Positions 32,329 to 42,724 of a stretch of 64,000 bases of DNA are shown here, piece by piece (the stretch's first letter is position 1; every line of letters starts with the position of its first letter). Position numbers and translations under genes: made by a program. The stretch lies in assembly GCA_900618795.1 (NCBI GenBank), contig UYJD01000004.1:810560-874559 (forward strand). The letters are read 5' to 3'. Source of the DNA: Cyanodermella asteris. Lineage: Eukaryota; Ascomycota; Lecanoromycetes; Ostropales; Stictidaceae. The notes under the pieces are model-generated. The model saw only the letters and a list, made by a program, of their open reading frames with translations. It was not told the DNA's origin and did no database searches.

Positions 32329-33595
32329 TTTGGGATGATGGAATCGAGCGCAGTGATGTTTTTACAGAACAAAGACAAGATCCTCGGAATTTGTTTGAAG
32401 TAAATGGGCATCGCATGGCCCATGTACAGATATTTTGTCATTTTCTAACCTTGGTTCCTCACCTTTAGGGCACAGCTGTCTCGCCCTCTGGCTCATCTCA
32501 ACGACCAACCGAGGCACCCGGGATTGTTCGGCGTACCCTTGCAGCATTTTCGCATTGTACTGTTGACAGTGCTCCCATTAGTGTAGTTCGTGAAGCTACG
32601 AAGAATCACGAAGATGTCAGGAAGGAGGCCGACAAAGCGATTCAGTCCCTTTCTTCCTGATTGGGAATAGCTTGACGATGCTCGACTGCAAACTGCGGAA
32701 AAGACGCCTCGTTATTTCTCCATTTTTGCTGCAGCATGCATCTTGACAATTTGACAGTGAGTGATACCAAAAGAAATGACGTGTGTGCTTAAATAAATGT
32801 GTTGTTGAGCAGCTTCGTCAGGCTCGGTATGAAGCGAAGAATCCTCCACTAGTTCAGGCACGAAGCTTGTCTCAAAACACAACGGGTTTCAACCATACTA
32901 ACAAGCTTGTGCAAACAAGATCTTGACTCATGACCGGCTGCTTTCAAACAGGGACCTAAGAAGAAATGCATTGCCTGGGTTGGAAGTGTCCGAGATCAGA
33001 CACATACAGCAATTGTGGTATTTCCATTGTTCGGACTTTATTCTCTACGATCGTGGCAGCATGGAGCCAAAATCTTGCAACTATGTACAAGAGATCCCAC
33101 TCAACTCAGTCAAATGTCCGGCACACGTGGCATTCAGCTGTCGAGCCGTGTTTGTGGACGCTGGAAAGCACAGAGTCGCAGGCTCGCTGACCGTAAAGAC
33201 CCTTGGGAAGTTGCGTCAAATGTCACGCAGCTTCGGACGGGAAGGTCGACTATCATTGACGCTCACCAAGACCGAATCTTTGATCCTCCGACGATGTCTT
33301 GACGGGGCGTGAAATGAAATTTTGGCATTATTGTGCCGTTTTGTCATTCGGGTTGTCAAATGTTGTCTGAGCCTTCACACAAAGGATCGCCCGCTCACAA
33401 AGGGTGAAGCAGATTTACAAAGAGCATGTGCTTTTCATCGGCGTAGAGTCATTCGGTCTTTCTCCTCCAGCTGCGCTTGTCTCATGTTCTGTTCTCTTCG
33501 TGAACGTTGCACGACAAATCCGACTCTTTTCATCCTTCTTTGTGCGCTTGCACACGCAGGCTTTCTGTAATCAAATACCGCAGGCCGGAAACACA
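32329..33595. other. Intergenic region between divergent genes
   Basis: About 1.3 kb between the SurE-like gene (-) and the Cys-rich gene (+). It serves as a divergent promoter region. No other gene is supported. Confidence 0.5.
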
Positions 33596-34519
33596 ATGTC
33601 CTTGAAAGCGACTCCTGTTCTCGAGAACACGGTCACCCAACGCCCTACCTTGACAACGGACCATACAGCCTTTGATCTTACAGGGGATAGACGGGCATCT
33701 CTATCCGAACTGTCAGCAGAGCAACTGAACATTCCAAATAATTTGAAGATGGCAGAAAAGGCCCCTTCCCCTCCGGCAGCAAGCCATTCAGACGAGAACA
33801 AGCTGGCACCAAATGAACTTTCCGACAGGCCCGAGACACGAGCCCTCACATCCGCACCACAATTCGTCCAAGCACAGCTTGTACCCCGAGCCTGGCAAAT
33901 CCCTCCGGGTCGCAGCCTCGCCGACGAACTCACCCGCGCCAAACGTACCCGCGACCGCATCCCCTTCAACGTGACCGGCAACACCCGAACCTATCCCTTC
34001 AACAACCAACTCTTCCTGATAATCGAGCGCATCTGCGCCTGCGGCCGCGCCCAATCGATCCCCGACTCCGAAGCCAAAATGAACGCTCCGCTGATCGAGC
34101 AAATCGTCTCCAGCCACCGCAAATTCATCTCCGAAGTGTACATCGGCTTTAAGCGCAAGATTTTCCTGTACGGGCCGTGTAAATGTTATCCGAGATCGCC
34201 GTCTGTGAGTGGAGACAAGGCGATCTCGAGGTTGGCGCCGAGTGCGAACACGTGTGACAAGTTTGCAATGTACACGTGCGGGTGCACGAAGCGGTTGGAG
34301 AGGACGGTCGAGAAGCCGTTGAGGGAGGGACAGCGCCCGGAGGTGGGGACGGAGCCGATTACGGCGGATATGAAGTGTGTTTATTACCTGAGGACGTGTA
34401 GTCCGGAGTGTGTTCCCCGATTTGAAAAGAAGGTTGGGGCGTATGAGTATGTCCAGCAGTGGTTTGATGAGGCCTGCACGGAAACGATCTGTGGTTCAGG
34501 CTGGATGCCAGACTTCTAG
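33596..34519 (+). CDS. Cys-rich hypothetical protein
   Basis: No family recognised. 307 residues from the ATG at 33596 (MSLKATPVLENTVTQRP); the frame is open upstream but without a better ATG. The first 100 residues are Pro/Ser-rich and disordered. The second half holds many cysteines in pairs (ERICACGRAQ, GPCKCYPR, TCDKFAMYTCGCTKR, MKCVYYLRTCSPECVPR, EACTETICGSG), suggesting metal-binding or disulfide-stabilised modules. It lacks a signal peptide, so metal binding is more likely than disulfides (inference). The middle uses strongly C-ending codons like highly biased fungal genes. The stop is TAG at 34517-34519. Confidence 0.65.
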   Translation: MSLKATPVLENTVTQRPTLTTDHTAFDLTGDRRASLSELSAEQLNIPNNLKMAEKAPSPPAASHSDENKLAPNELSDRPETRALTSAPQFVQAQLVPRAWQIPPGRSLADELTRAKRTRDRIPFNVTGNTRTYPFNNQLFLIIERICACGRAQSIPDSEAKMNAPLIEQIVSSHRKFISEVYIGFKRKIFLYGPCKCYPRSPSVSGDKAISRLAPSANTCDKFAMYTCGCTKRLERTVEKPLREGQRPEVGTEPITADMKCVYYLRTCSPECVPRFEKKVGAYEYVQQWFDEACTETICGSGWMPDF

Positions 34520-34726
34520 GCTCCGAGTCAGCATTCGACTGTCGATGCATTTGGTGGAACAGACAGTGCAAGACACGTGAGAAGATAGATCCTGGAGATG
34601 CCAAATTAGCGGCAGTGGAAAGCGTGTCATCAGACAAAGTTACACAATGCTTTAGCATAGGATAGACAGGATATGAGCATCCATCTCCGAAGCGTGCGGA
34701 CTTCTTTACTCTGCAGTCTACATCTC

Positions 34727-35752
34727 TCATGAGCGAACCTGGACAGTGTGCTTCGGCTCGCTCGTAAGCTCCGCAGCCTCCAAGTCAGACCGCTGCAACG
34801 GCGTGGTCGACGCACGAGCCGACAACTTCCCAGTCATCCCCAGGACTCTTTCCGTGAGCCATACCCTCGCCCAGATGAGCCCTGAGACGATGAAGAAGAC
34901 GATGATGGTTGCCGCGAGAATTCCAATGCACGCACCGGCAACTTTGCCTCGGCCGATCGCCCTATTCGAGTCAGCATGAACAAGATCTGGCTTGAGGTTG
35001 CAATGTGCTTACGGATCCAGAAACTCGTAAACGTAGAAGCCTTGGGTGTCGTGGGTCAGGTATGCCAGGCCTAGATAGCAGGCCAGCAGGACGATCTGGG
35101 GCAGCACGTTGATGGCTGGGTGCGGGGCGCTGCGGACGAAGTTGATTTCGAGGAACGCGAAGACTGAATTGAGCGCATGTTCGGAAATCTGTCCATGTCA
35201 ATCATGACGCCTTTCACACAGAGTCGGATCCAGTCCTGGAGCGCACGTACATTAGACCAGGTACTGAATTCGGTCGCAAAGGCATTCTTGGCCAAGACCG
35301 TCCAGAAGACAACTGCAGCACGTTAGCAAAAAATCTTGCACGATCGGTATATGACGTGAAAGACAATGCCACATACCAGTCACGATAAATGGGTACACGG
35401 TCACAGTTGAATAGTAGACGCTGTGCAACCACTTCAACGGGGCAGGCCAATTCTGCAGCCTAGAACGCCCACGAAACGCGTATGACCCGGTGTGTGCAGC
35501 TGCGAATGCGAAATAGAATGCGAGCCCCCAGTACGTCAGGACGGTGAAGTAGCTGAAAGACTGCCTCGCCGACGTCGTCCCTTCCAGACCGAGATTTGTG
35601 AAGATGGTGACAAATGCGTAGATGGAGACGAGCAGCCTGAAGGCCATCAAGAGGACCGGGGGCAACAGCCAGGAGGTGACCAGGCGCACGACATATTCGT
35701 CTGTCGTCGACCTGATGTATGGCTGTCGAAAATGTTTGTCGAAAAAGGCCAT
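34727..35752 (-). CDS. FAR-17a/AIG1-like integral membrane protein
   Basis: Predicted multi-pass membrane protein of the FAR-17a/AIG1-like family, 282 residues in four exons: 35752-35377, 35312-35251, 35188-35013 and 34961-34727. The introns are 64, 62 and 51 nt with GT...AG ends, and every junction keeps frame. Family features include WLHSVYYSTVTVYPFIVT, VVFWTVLAKNAF, the conserved histidine-bearing ISEHALNSVFAFLEI and YLGLAYLTHDTQGFYVYEFL. A last membrane segment, GILAATIIVFFIVSGLIW, precedes a polar tail. Human relatives hydrolyse fatty-acid esters of hydroxy fatty acids through Thr and His residues. Whether this protein does so is inferred. Confidence 0.88.
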
Positions 35753-36927
35753 AATGTCGTCTCAGGAGCAGTTGTGATGCGTAACAAAGTGTCGTTCTAT
35801 CTGGAGTTCATCAACGCCGAGCTTTGTATGCGAAATTTGTCAAAATCTAGGGCAGTACAATTGCAAATTAGTCGCACGCTGAAGAATTGGGAGGGAAGAC
35901 ACGGCGCGTGTCAACGACAATCGCCGCATTGCCAGAAAATAATGAGGCTTATGGACAGATTGGCGTCGTGTCGTTCAGGTGATCCTTAGGTCCAGTGGCC
36001 AAATCAAACTATGTGTAGGCGAGGCCCGCCTGGGCGATGCTGTCGTAGCCGCGTTTCGTGTCCTGCCGAAGAGTCGTCACCCATGGGGCCGAAACGCTGT
36101 TGTATTGCTGGTTTGTCGTGCGAACAAATTGACAGCTCAACGATGTTCTGAAGGTTTGCAGAAGCTTTGCTTTTATTGCTTTCGTGGACGATGTTCATCG
36201 ACCTCATGGCTGCTAACGACAGGTGAACATGAGGGTCAGGGCACCGAAATTGCTCAGTGGGAGGGTGCCCTAACTGCCCCTGAAAGTGCTCAACTGAGAG
36301 CTTGAGCTAGGGGCCTGCAATAGCGGACACGCTAAGTGGGATCTAGGTATTGCATTGATCGTCTAGCATTCCGTGATGCTGCTCAACTTTGTCTTCACCA
36401 CGAGCTCCGCTGAACGGTCGTGTTCTACAGCTGTCTTGCAACATGAAGGCGTTGACATGATCAGGTAACGGTTGACTTTTCGCAAAGGAAGGCTGCAAAT
36501 GCAACTCCCAGAGTACACTGTGCTGAACGAAGACTAATGCGGACAAGGATCAGACCAGCCTGTCTGTACTAACGACGCGTAACTGCTTCAAAGCTCCAAT
36601 ATATCATAATCAGGTAGCTGCCATGCATAATACACCGGCGGCAGTCAATGTGTCGACCTCAAAGGTGACGCCTCTCCGGCACAATACGACCGTATAAACC
36701 GTCACCTGTATGGCAAAAGCGGAGTCAGAACCTCGTCGATCTGCATATTAATGCCCGGTGATGTTCTGAGTTTTCAATAAGCACGCCACTTCCGCCAGAC
36801 GCCCTCAAGGATGTCCTTGGGCGGAGGCTCTATGGGCACGCCTAAGTCACAAACTTGGAACGATCTTATACGTGGCTGGGTAAGATCAAGTATCGCCAAC
36901 CAAGTCAAAGTGTCTCCGCATGCCCAC
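35753..36927. other. Intergenic region
   Basis: About 1.2 kb. It has a GC-rich inverted repeat (CAGGGCACC...GGTGCCCT, about 36238-36275) but no supported gene. It includes the promoter of the FAR-17a-like gene and the 3' UTR of the SRPK-like kinase. Confidence 0.45.
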
Positions 36928-38390
36928 TCACGAGTTGATCCATGGGTCTTGAGCGAGTTCCTTGGCTGACTTCCTGTCTTCTGGACGCCATTGCAACATC
37001 CCTCTGATCAGATTCAAGAAGGCCTCCTTGTTTTTGCCCGTGAGCATTGACTCGCTGTTCTCCAGGCTTGAATTCGTCGGTATTTGCACATCTGCAGACC
37101 ACGTCCCTGTGAAGCGGAAGTTAATTCGTTGATGCATCCAAATCACTGAGCCAGCACGCGAACTCACCATCTTCCGAGAAGAACTCGCGGCTTCGTTTCC
37201 CTCTCTTCAGTAAATCAGCTGGGGGTGGGCCTAGTAATCCAATCACCTCGGCGAGGTGGGCACGTGTAGAGTAGCCCTTGCCATTAGGATCATCCCCGTA
37301 AAAAAGATGTCTCCCTTCGAATAGGTCCCAAATCTGATCAGCATAGTTAGTCATTGTTCAGGGCAAGCGGGGTGAAGAAGCAATCGGTACAGACCATGGC
37401 ACCAACGTTCCAGACATCTACTGGATAAGACCATTCTGCCATGATCATTACCTCGGGAGATCGATACACGGCCGGCTGTGCATCGTGATTGCGCTTCAGG
37501 TCACCCCGAACTGCAGCACCGAAATCACTCAGCACAGGTCCGCCAAACCGCCGCGGCAGGTCAAAAGATCGTGAGGCATAAATTGGCGCATTGCGAACGA
37601 ATTTCCGAGCGGAAGGATGAGTGAGCTCTGACTCTTCAAAAGCTTGCAGTATACCGTCGTCTTTGATATCTTGGAGGACATTGTCTGCTTTGATGTCTGT
37701 ACTCATGCGACGCGTCAGAGAATGAGTCGAAGTCTACCGAAGAACGCCGATTTACCTGTGTGCACCAGCTTGCATTCCGAATGCAGATAGTCCAAGGCCG
37801 TGAACAGGTGCCTCAGCCCTGCCTTGAGAAGATCCTCGGTGAAGCGCCCGCTGGAATTTCGGCGGAGTAAGTCCTTCCAACTCTCCCACATTGGTTTGAG
37901 GACAAGGCACTGATGATCGGCTCCTGGGCGATGAAGCTCAAGAATATCGAGCGCCCGTCGCACATGTGGATACCCGGGGTGAGAGGGATTTGTCCTACCA
38001 ATCAGCTCCAGATTTTGAAACTCCGTACGGTCGCCATGGCCCTGAGCGTAGATTTTCAAGGTAACATGGTGATGGTCGCTAGATAAACCCGTCGGTCAGC
38101 CTGAACCTACAGATGGAGGCTTCAGGAATCTCAAGCACATACATGAGATTTCGAGCCAGCCAAACAGTAGAGGTACTTCCAAAGCCCAACTTTCCGACAA
38201 CCTGATATTTAGAGGCCAAGACATCGCCTATATTCACAGGGTAGAATCGTCCGGATTCAAATTCGTCAAGCTGCTCTTCCTCCAAACACACTGAGTCTTC
38301 TACAACTGTGAAGCCGGTAGTAGGAAATTGAAGCGGAGTTAGCGGCGCCTTGCGAGTCAAACCCCTCGTCCACTTAAGGACAGATGCCAT
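36928..38390 (-). CDS. SRPK-like protein kinase
   Basis: Predicted SR-protein-kinase-like Ser/Thr kinase, 405 residues in five exons: 38390-38143, 38078-37756, 37696-37395, 37333-37168 and 37106-36928. The introns are 59-64 nt, and the joined length is an exact multiple of three. It has the SRPK-style preamble GRFYPVNIGDVLASKYQVV and glycine loop KLGFGSTSTVWLA. The lysine is in VTLKIYAQG, the catalytic loop is LVHTDIKADNVL (His-Thr-Asp as in SRPKs), then DFGAAVRGD and YRSPEVMI. The C-lobe runs through WDLFEGRHLFYG to AKELAQDPWINS. Such kinases are expanded in filamentous ascomycetes, and substrates are unknown. A GTGAGT right at the stop could extend it. Confidence 0.9.
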
Positions 38391-39011
38391 GGCCAGAGAG
38401 AATCAAGTTGCGATCACGACTACAGAAGGCAAGCACTGTTGAGGCTAGGGGACAGACATTATGATGTAACTCAACACGGCCAGTGTGCATGCTTGTTCAT
38501 TCACGCCCTGCGGCCCGGGATTGTGTGGTTTACGTAATCCGCGCGATAGCTGAAAGCGATCAACGGATCTCGGAGTGGAATCAACTAATCCACCTAAACC
38601 ATTCTTCCCAGCTTTATTCCTACAAGGTTTACAACCTACCTGAGATTACAGGACGGTATCGATGTGACATCAAGATTTATATCTTAAGCAAGAGCCCATG
38701 GTGCAATTCACGTCGCTTCAAAAGCTACAACTGCAAAGTGTGTATCCGTTGACTAGTGGTGCTGCTGTTGCTGCCATCACTGCCTTATGTCGCCTTTCTT
38801 GACTGTTCCAGTGCCATCTTGATAGATGTGGCAGGTTTTCGTGTCCTTCGATCCCTTGATCCTAGCACTGATGATATACTCCTTGTCTTTGGGGTTGTAA
38901 CTGGATTGATGAACTGGATTGCCGTTTCTCGATCTGTGGAGATGAGCTTGCCGCCGACGGGTGAAAGAGGGGGCGTGTAACGCGGGCACGGGTTGGTTGA
39001 CTGTGTAGGCG
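38391..39011. other. Intergenic region left of the gap
   Basis: About 620 bases with no supported gene before the N run. It includes the SRPK-like promoter. Confidence 0.45.
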
Positions 39012-39445
39012 NNNNNNNNNNNNNNNNNNNNNNNNNNNNNNNNNNNNNNNNNNNNNNNNNNNNNNNNNNNNNNNNNNNNNNNNNNNNNNNNNNNNNNNNN
39101 NNNNNNNNNNNNNNNNNNNNNNNNNNNNNNNNNNNNNNNNNNNNNNNNNNNNNNNNNNNNNNNNNNNNNNNNNNNNNNNNNNNNNNNNNNNNNNNNNNNN
39201 NNNNNNNNNNNNNNNNNNNNNNNNNNNNNNNNNNNNNNNNNNNNNNNNNNNNNNNNNNNNNNNNNNNNNNNNNNNNNNNNNNNNNNNNNNNNNNNNNNNN
39301 NNNNNNNNNNNNNNNNNNNNNNNNNNNNNNNNNNNNNNNNNNNNNNNNNNNNNNNNNNNNNNNNNNNNNNNNNNNNNNNNNNNNNNNNNNNNNNNNNNNN
39401 NNNNNNNNNNNNNNNNNNNNNNNNNNNNNNNNNNNNNNNNNNNNN
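39012..39445. other. Assembly gap (434 N)
   Basis: Run of N. It hides the 3' part of the minus-strand gene starting at 39688. Any open frame spanning it is meaningless. Confidence 0.99.
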
Positions 39446-39688
39446 TGTCCGTGACAGGGCGCCTTAATTCAACTCACTTGATGTAGACCTCCTTGAGGGT
39501 ACCAAGCTTCTGCAATGGCTCGTCAGACATTAAAACCGCAAAGTTTCATTAGAACCTACCTGTTCAGCGCTCCCTCCTTTCTTTGTAAACTTTATGACAG
39601 CGTTGTCGTAAGGTTTAGGCAGCTCGTCAACTTTGAAGCCAAGAAAACGTATCAGCGCCCTGGCACCAGTGCTGAAAAATCGTGACAT
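39446..39688 (-). CDS. 5' exons of a gene cut by the gap, probable mitochondrial N-terminus
   Basis: Exon 1 (39688-39560) reads MSRFFSTGARALIRFLGFKV and on to GGSAEQ, 43 residues. Exon 2 (39509-39478) adds KLGTLKEVYIK and ends at a GTGAGT donor. The 50-nt intron 39559-39510 has a GTAGGT donor and CATTGCAG acceptor. The next exon must lie in or beyond the N run. The Arg/Ser-rich, acid-free start looks like a mitochondrial targeting peptide. The product is not recognised. Support comes from the splice signals and uninterrupted reading. Confidence 0.5.
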
Positions 39689-40455
39689 GGTAAGAAACGT
39701 GTGTTCTGTGCTAACGTTTGTATGATAGATATAGAGCCTGTTCTATCCCACAAAATGAGGAGGTGAGAGGGATCGCGATCCATTTTATATTGCGCTGTAG
39801 ATACTAAAGTTAGAAGCTGAAGTTAAGGTTCAACTTCAGCCTTGTCTCCTTCTAAGAGAGCTGTCTTCAAGCGTGAAGCACCGGTGGCGAATCGCTGCTT
39901 GACTCCTCTAGCCGCAAGCGCCAACCTATGTCAATTAATCTCTTATTTGGCTGAGCGCACAGTAGCCCCAGTGGCAGTGGAGTAAACAGCAGAGGTAACA
40001 GCTACATCAAGGATATCATTCTAGGGATTATATACAAGGACAGCGTCGAAGGCACGCGCTCCCGCCTATGATCTTTACCATTACCTCGTCTCTTCTGGAA
40101 TCCATCAAGAACTAACAGATTCAGATACCGTATACGATTAGACTTCAGCACGTTGCTGGCACCAACATGCAAAGGGACGGCGGTGGCGCCGAACTTGCTG
40201 TGGCAACAGCGCTTAGGTAGCAAAGCCAATCATCAAGTTGCTCCAATCTGCATGTGCCGCGCACGACTGTTGAATTTGGCGGCCAGGCGCTTCGTGTGAC
40301 ACAGACACGTCTGAGCAGCGCGTGGGCGCTGATAGCGATAGATATGCTCGTCGAGCCGCCGAGATCTGTTTACAAGCGCTCGCGAATGCGTACAGGCATG
40401 AGTTCGCGATTGGCCGCAGCGACTGACGTGCGAGTGTTCGAGATCTCCCAGCTTC
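39689..40455. other. Intergenic region
   Basis: About 770 bases, with a 9-bp perfect hairpin (GCTGAAGTT...AACTTCAGC, 39816-39840) and no supported gene. The 39840-40210 part has short minus-strand protein-like scraps without family identity. Confidence 0.4.
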
Positions 40456-40800
40456 ATGTCGCAACTCGCAAACCACATGACTCTCATGGCTTCCCAAAAC
40501 ACGGACCGAAGTCTGATGTCACTGCCTCCAGAGATCATCTTGCGAGTCGTGAACGAGGTAGTGAACGCCGACATAAACATGGTGCTCGACACTTGCATGG
40601 ACGGAAGCACCCCACTGATGGGGTCGATCTGCCTCGCCCACTGCAACGCTTTCATGCGAGAGGAGGTTCCAAAACGCTTCCTGAAGAGAGCATTTGATTT
40701 TGGAAACATGCGCTGGGGCGAATACATTTCTGTCGAGGAGAGCATTCGCTGGGAGTGGGAGGATCAGTGGAGAGACTTTCGGTCAGGCAAGAGGTCTTGA
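40456..40800 (+). CDS. Small F-box-like hypothetical protein
   Basis: 114 residues from the ATG at 40456, single exon. After a 20-residue polar start comes SLPPEIILRVVNEVVNADIN, similar to the LPxEIxxxI helix that opens F-box or BTB-linked fungal proteins. It is followed by LMGSICLAHCNAFMREEVPK and an aromatic, charged C-terminus (RWEWEDQWRDFRSGKRS). Its size and lack of a repeat domain make a full SCF adaptor uncertain. It may be one exon of a larger gene, but the TGA at 40798-40800 is clean. Confidence 0.5.
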   Translation: MSQLANHMTLMASQNTDRSLMSLPPEIILRVVNEVVNADINMVLDTCMDGSTPLMGSICLAHCNAFMREEVPKRFLKRAFDFGNMRWGEYISVEESIRWEWEDQWRDFRSGKRS

Positions 40801-41142
40801 CCCGCCGAATGGCCCAGTCTGACAGTCAAAGTATCGCCTATGGTCTTATTATCAGCTTGCAACAGAATTTGAAGCCACCGGAACTGCATGTTTCCCCCTC
40901 GGACCTGTCTTGGGTAGCTGTGTAATTGCTGCAGTCTTCACGACTCTCACGCCAGCCAAATTCACGCTAAGCCGCTTATGGCAATAATAATGAGGTTCAA
41001 CGTCAGGCTCCAATTCGAACCCCAACTTCAACTTACACTTTGCCCCACATTCTGATTTGTGACTTGCGACTTTCACCAGCGATAGCTGGCACTCTTTGCA
41101 CACTACTTCTCAAAGAATTTACAGAAGATACAACTGTCGAGC
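40801..41142. other. Intergenic region
   Basis: About 340 bases upstream of the SWIM-RING gene. It serves as promoter and 5' UTR. No other feature was seen. Confidence 0.4.
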
Positions 41143-42195
41143 ATGGGTGCACCAGGACAATCAGCGTCGGTGGCAATTACCGGCAAGCCTTCACAATCTC
41201 GCAAGCGTCAGATTATTGACCTGACCAACGATGAGGACGAAGACCAGTATCAGCCCACGAAGCGTAGGAGTGGTGCAGGATCAAACTCGAAAATCTCTCC
41301 AGAGAACGAAAAGCCAGAGAAGCGGCCCCGCAGATGGCGCAACCACCCCCCTGTTTCTTACACGGAGCGGTTGGAACGCGCCATAAGCCAACGGTGAGTC
41401 GATGTTATTGTCTCACCAATACTGCCATACACTCGCATGACTTTTCGGGCTACCTTATTTCGGCCTCACGGACAGGAGCTGACCTGACCTAGCATGTTTG
41501 TTCTGGATTGTCAACGTGATACAGCCTCGAACACTCCCTACGAAGAGATTACAATGGCCGGAACGACTGGCAACGTGTACACAATCACAATCAACTCGAT
41601 TCCAACATGCACATGTCCAGACGCCGCCAAGAGGAACCAATGCAAGCACATCATCTACGCCTTAACACGCATCCTCAAAGCACCCGCCGAGCTACGGTAC
41701 CAGCTCTCTTTCGTCCCCAAAGAGCTGACAGCAATCTTCGCCGCCTCTCCTCTGCCAGGCAACGAGATCTCGGAAGCCGACGCCGATTCCGAACATCCCA
41801 ACAACCGAAAACCCATATCTGGAGATTGCCCGATCTGTTTTTGCGACATGGACCATGATGAGCAAAAGGACATTGTATGGTGCAAAGCAGCTTGCGGAAA
41901 CAATCTTCACAAAGCTTGCTTTGCGCAATGGGGGAGAAGCAGCAGAGATTCGGCGGGCAAGGTTCGCTGTGTCTATTGTCGTACGGACTGGGAAGACGAT
42001 GATACGCGGTCCGGCGCTGATGCTTGGTCGGGCAGCGCTGAAGAGCTTGCGGCACTTAAGGCGAGTGCACCTGTTGGTGGGCGCGGGTATGCCAATATTG
42101 CGTCTCAGCTTGGTATTGATGGCCATCGTGACTATTCGAGCGATCACCAGCCTTGGGTCAATAGTAGGCGATGGGGTGGAGGTTATGGCCGTTGA
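41143..42195 (+). CDS. SWIM and RING zinc-finger protein (putative E3 ubiquitin ligase)
   Basis: Predicted 317-residue protein in two exons, 41143-41393 and 41493-42195. The 99-nt intron has a GTGAGT donor and CTGACCTAG acceptor. The N-terminus is basic and disordered, with a SUMO-interaction-like RQIIDLTNDEDED. A SWIM finger follows, with C-x-C and C-x-H (IPTCTCPDAAKRNQCKHIIY). Then comes a RING-type finger: CPICFCDM, WCKAACGNNLHKACFAQW and VRCVYCRTDW. The tail is Gly-rich. This SWIM-plus-RING order is that of ZSWIM2/MEX-like ubiquitin ligases. The DLT-acidic motif suggests SUMO-targeted activity, which is inference. Confidence 0.85.
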
Positions 42196-42724
42196 AGCCA
42201 TTTTTGGAACAGTCGAATGGGTGATGCCTTCGAGGCCACCGAGGCTGAGGTGGCCGTCTTGCACGCATTCACGATTAGGAGACGATTCTTAGTGGGCGAG
42301 TACGTCGGAACTTAGGTATATCAGAACGGCTACAATCTGGCAGGACATGATGCTCGAGCCCGTGTGCTTCAATCCTGCCACTGTTTTTCCAACCGCATTG
42401 TCCGCCTGTGCTCTCTTGTCGCTTCATGGATTCTCATCGCGACGTGCATGTATGTGAAAGGTGTAGATGAAATCGGCCTGCAGGTTTCAAAAAGAAGGCC
42501 AATGATGTCATACAGACGTCCGAGGAGCGTTCAGTCGCAGTAGATAATCCTGCTTACTAGTGATGGTGGTTGACATTCACCGTTAAAGGGCCGTGCATTG
42601 GATGCCAATTCAAGTTAGCCGCGCTTCGAACTGCGCAAGCTCTCGTACGCGACAAGCTCCATCTCAAACTCGGGTTCGCCTCCACTTCCGCGGCCTCCAG
42701 CACGAATACCTCGACACATAAGAC
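42196..42724. other. Intergenic region
   Basis: About 530 bases between two co-directional genes, taken as the 3' UTR of the SWIM-RING gene and the promoter of the Nup82-like gene. No gene was seen. Confidence 0.45.

Noticed and set aside
38993-39454. 153-residue open frame of mostly X
   Set aside because: It spans the N run and is an artefact of the gap.
39816-39840. 9-bp hairpin as a terminator or riboswitch
   Set aside because: Short, without a U-tract, and in a eukaryotic context. Likely chance.
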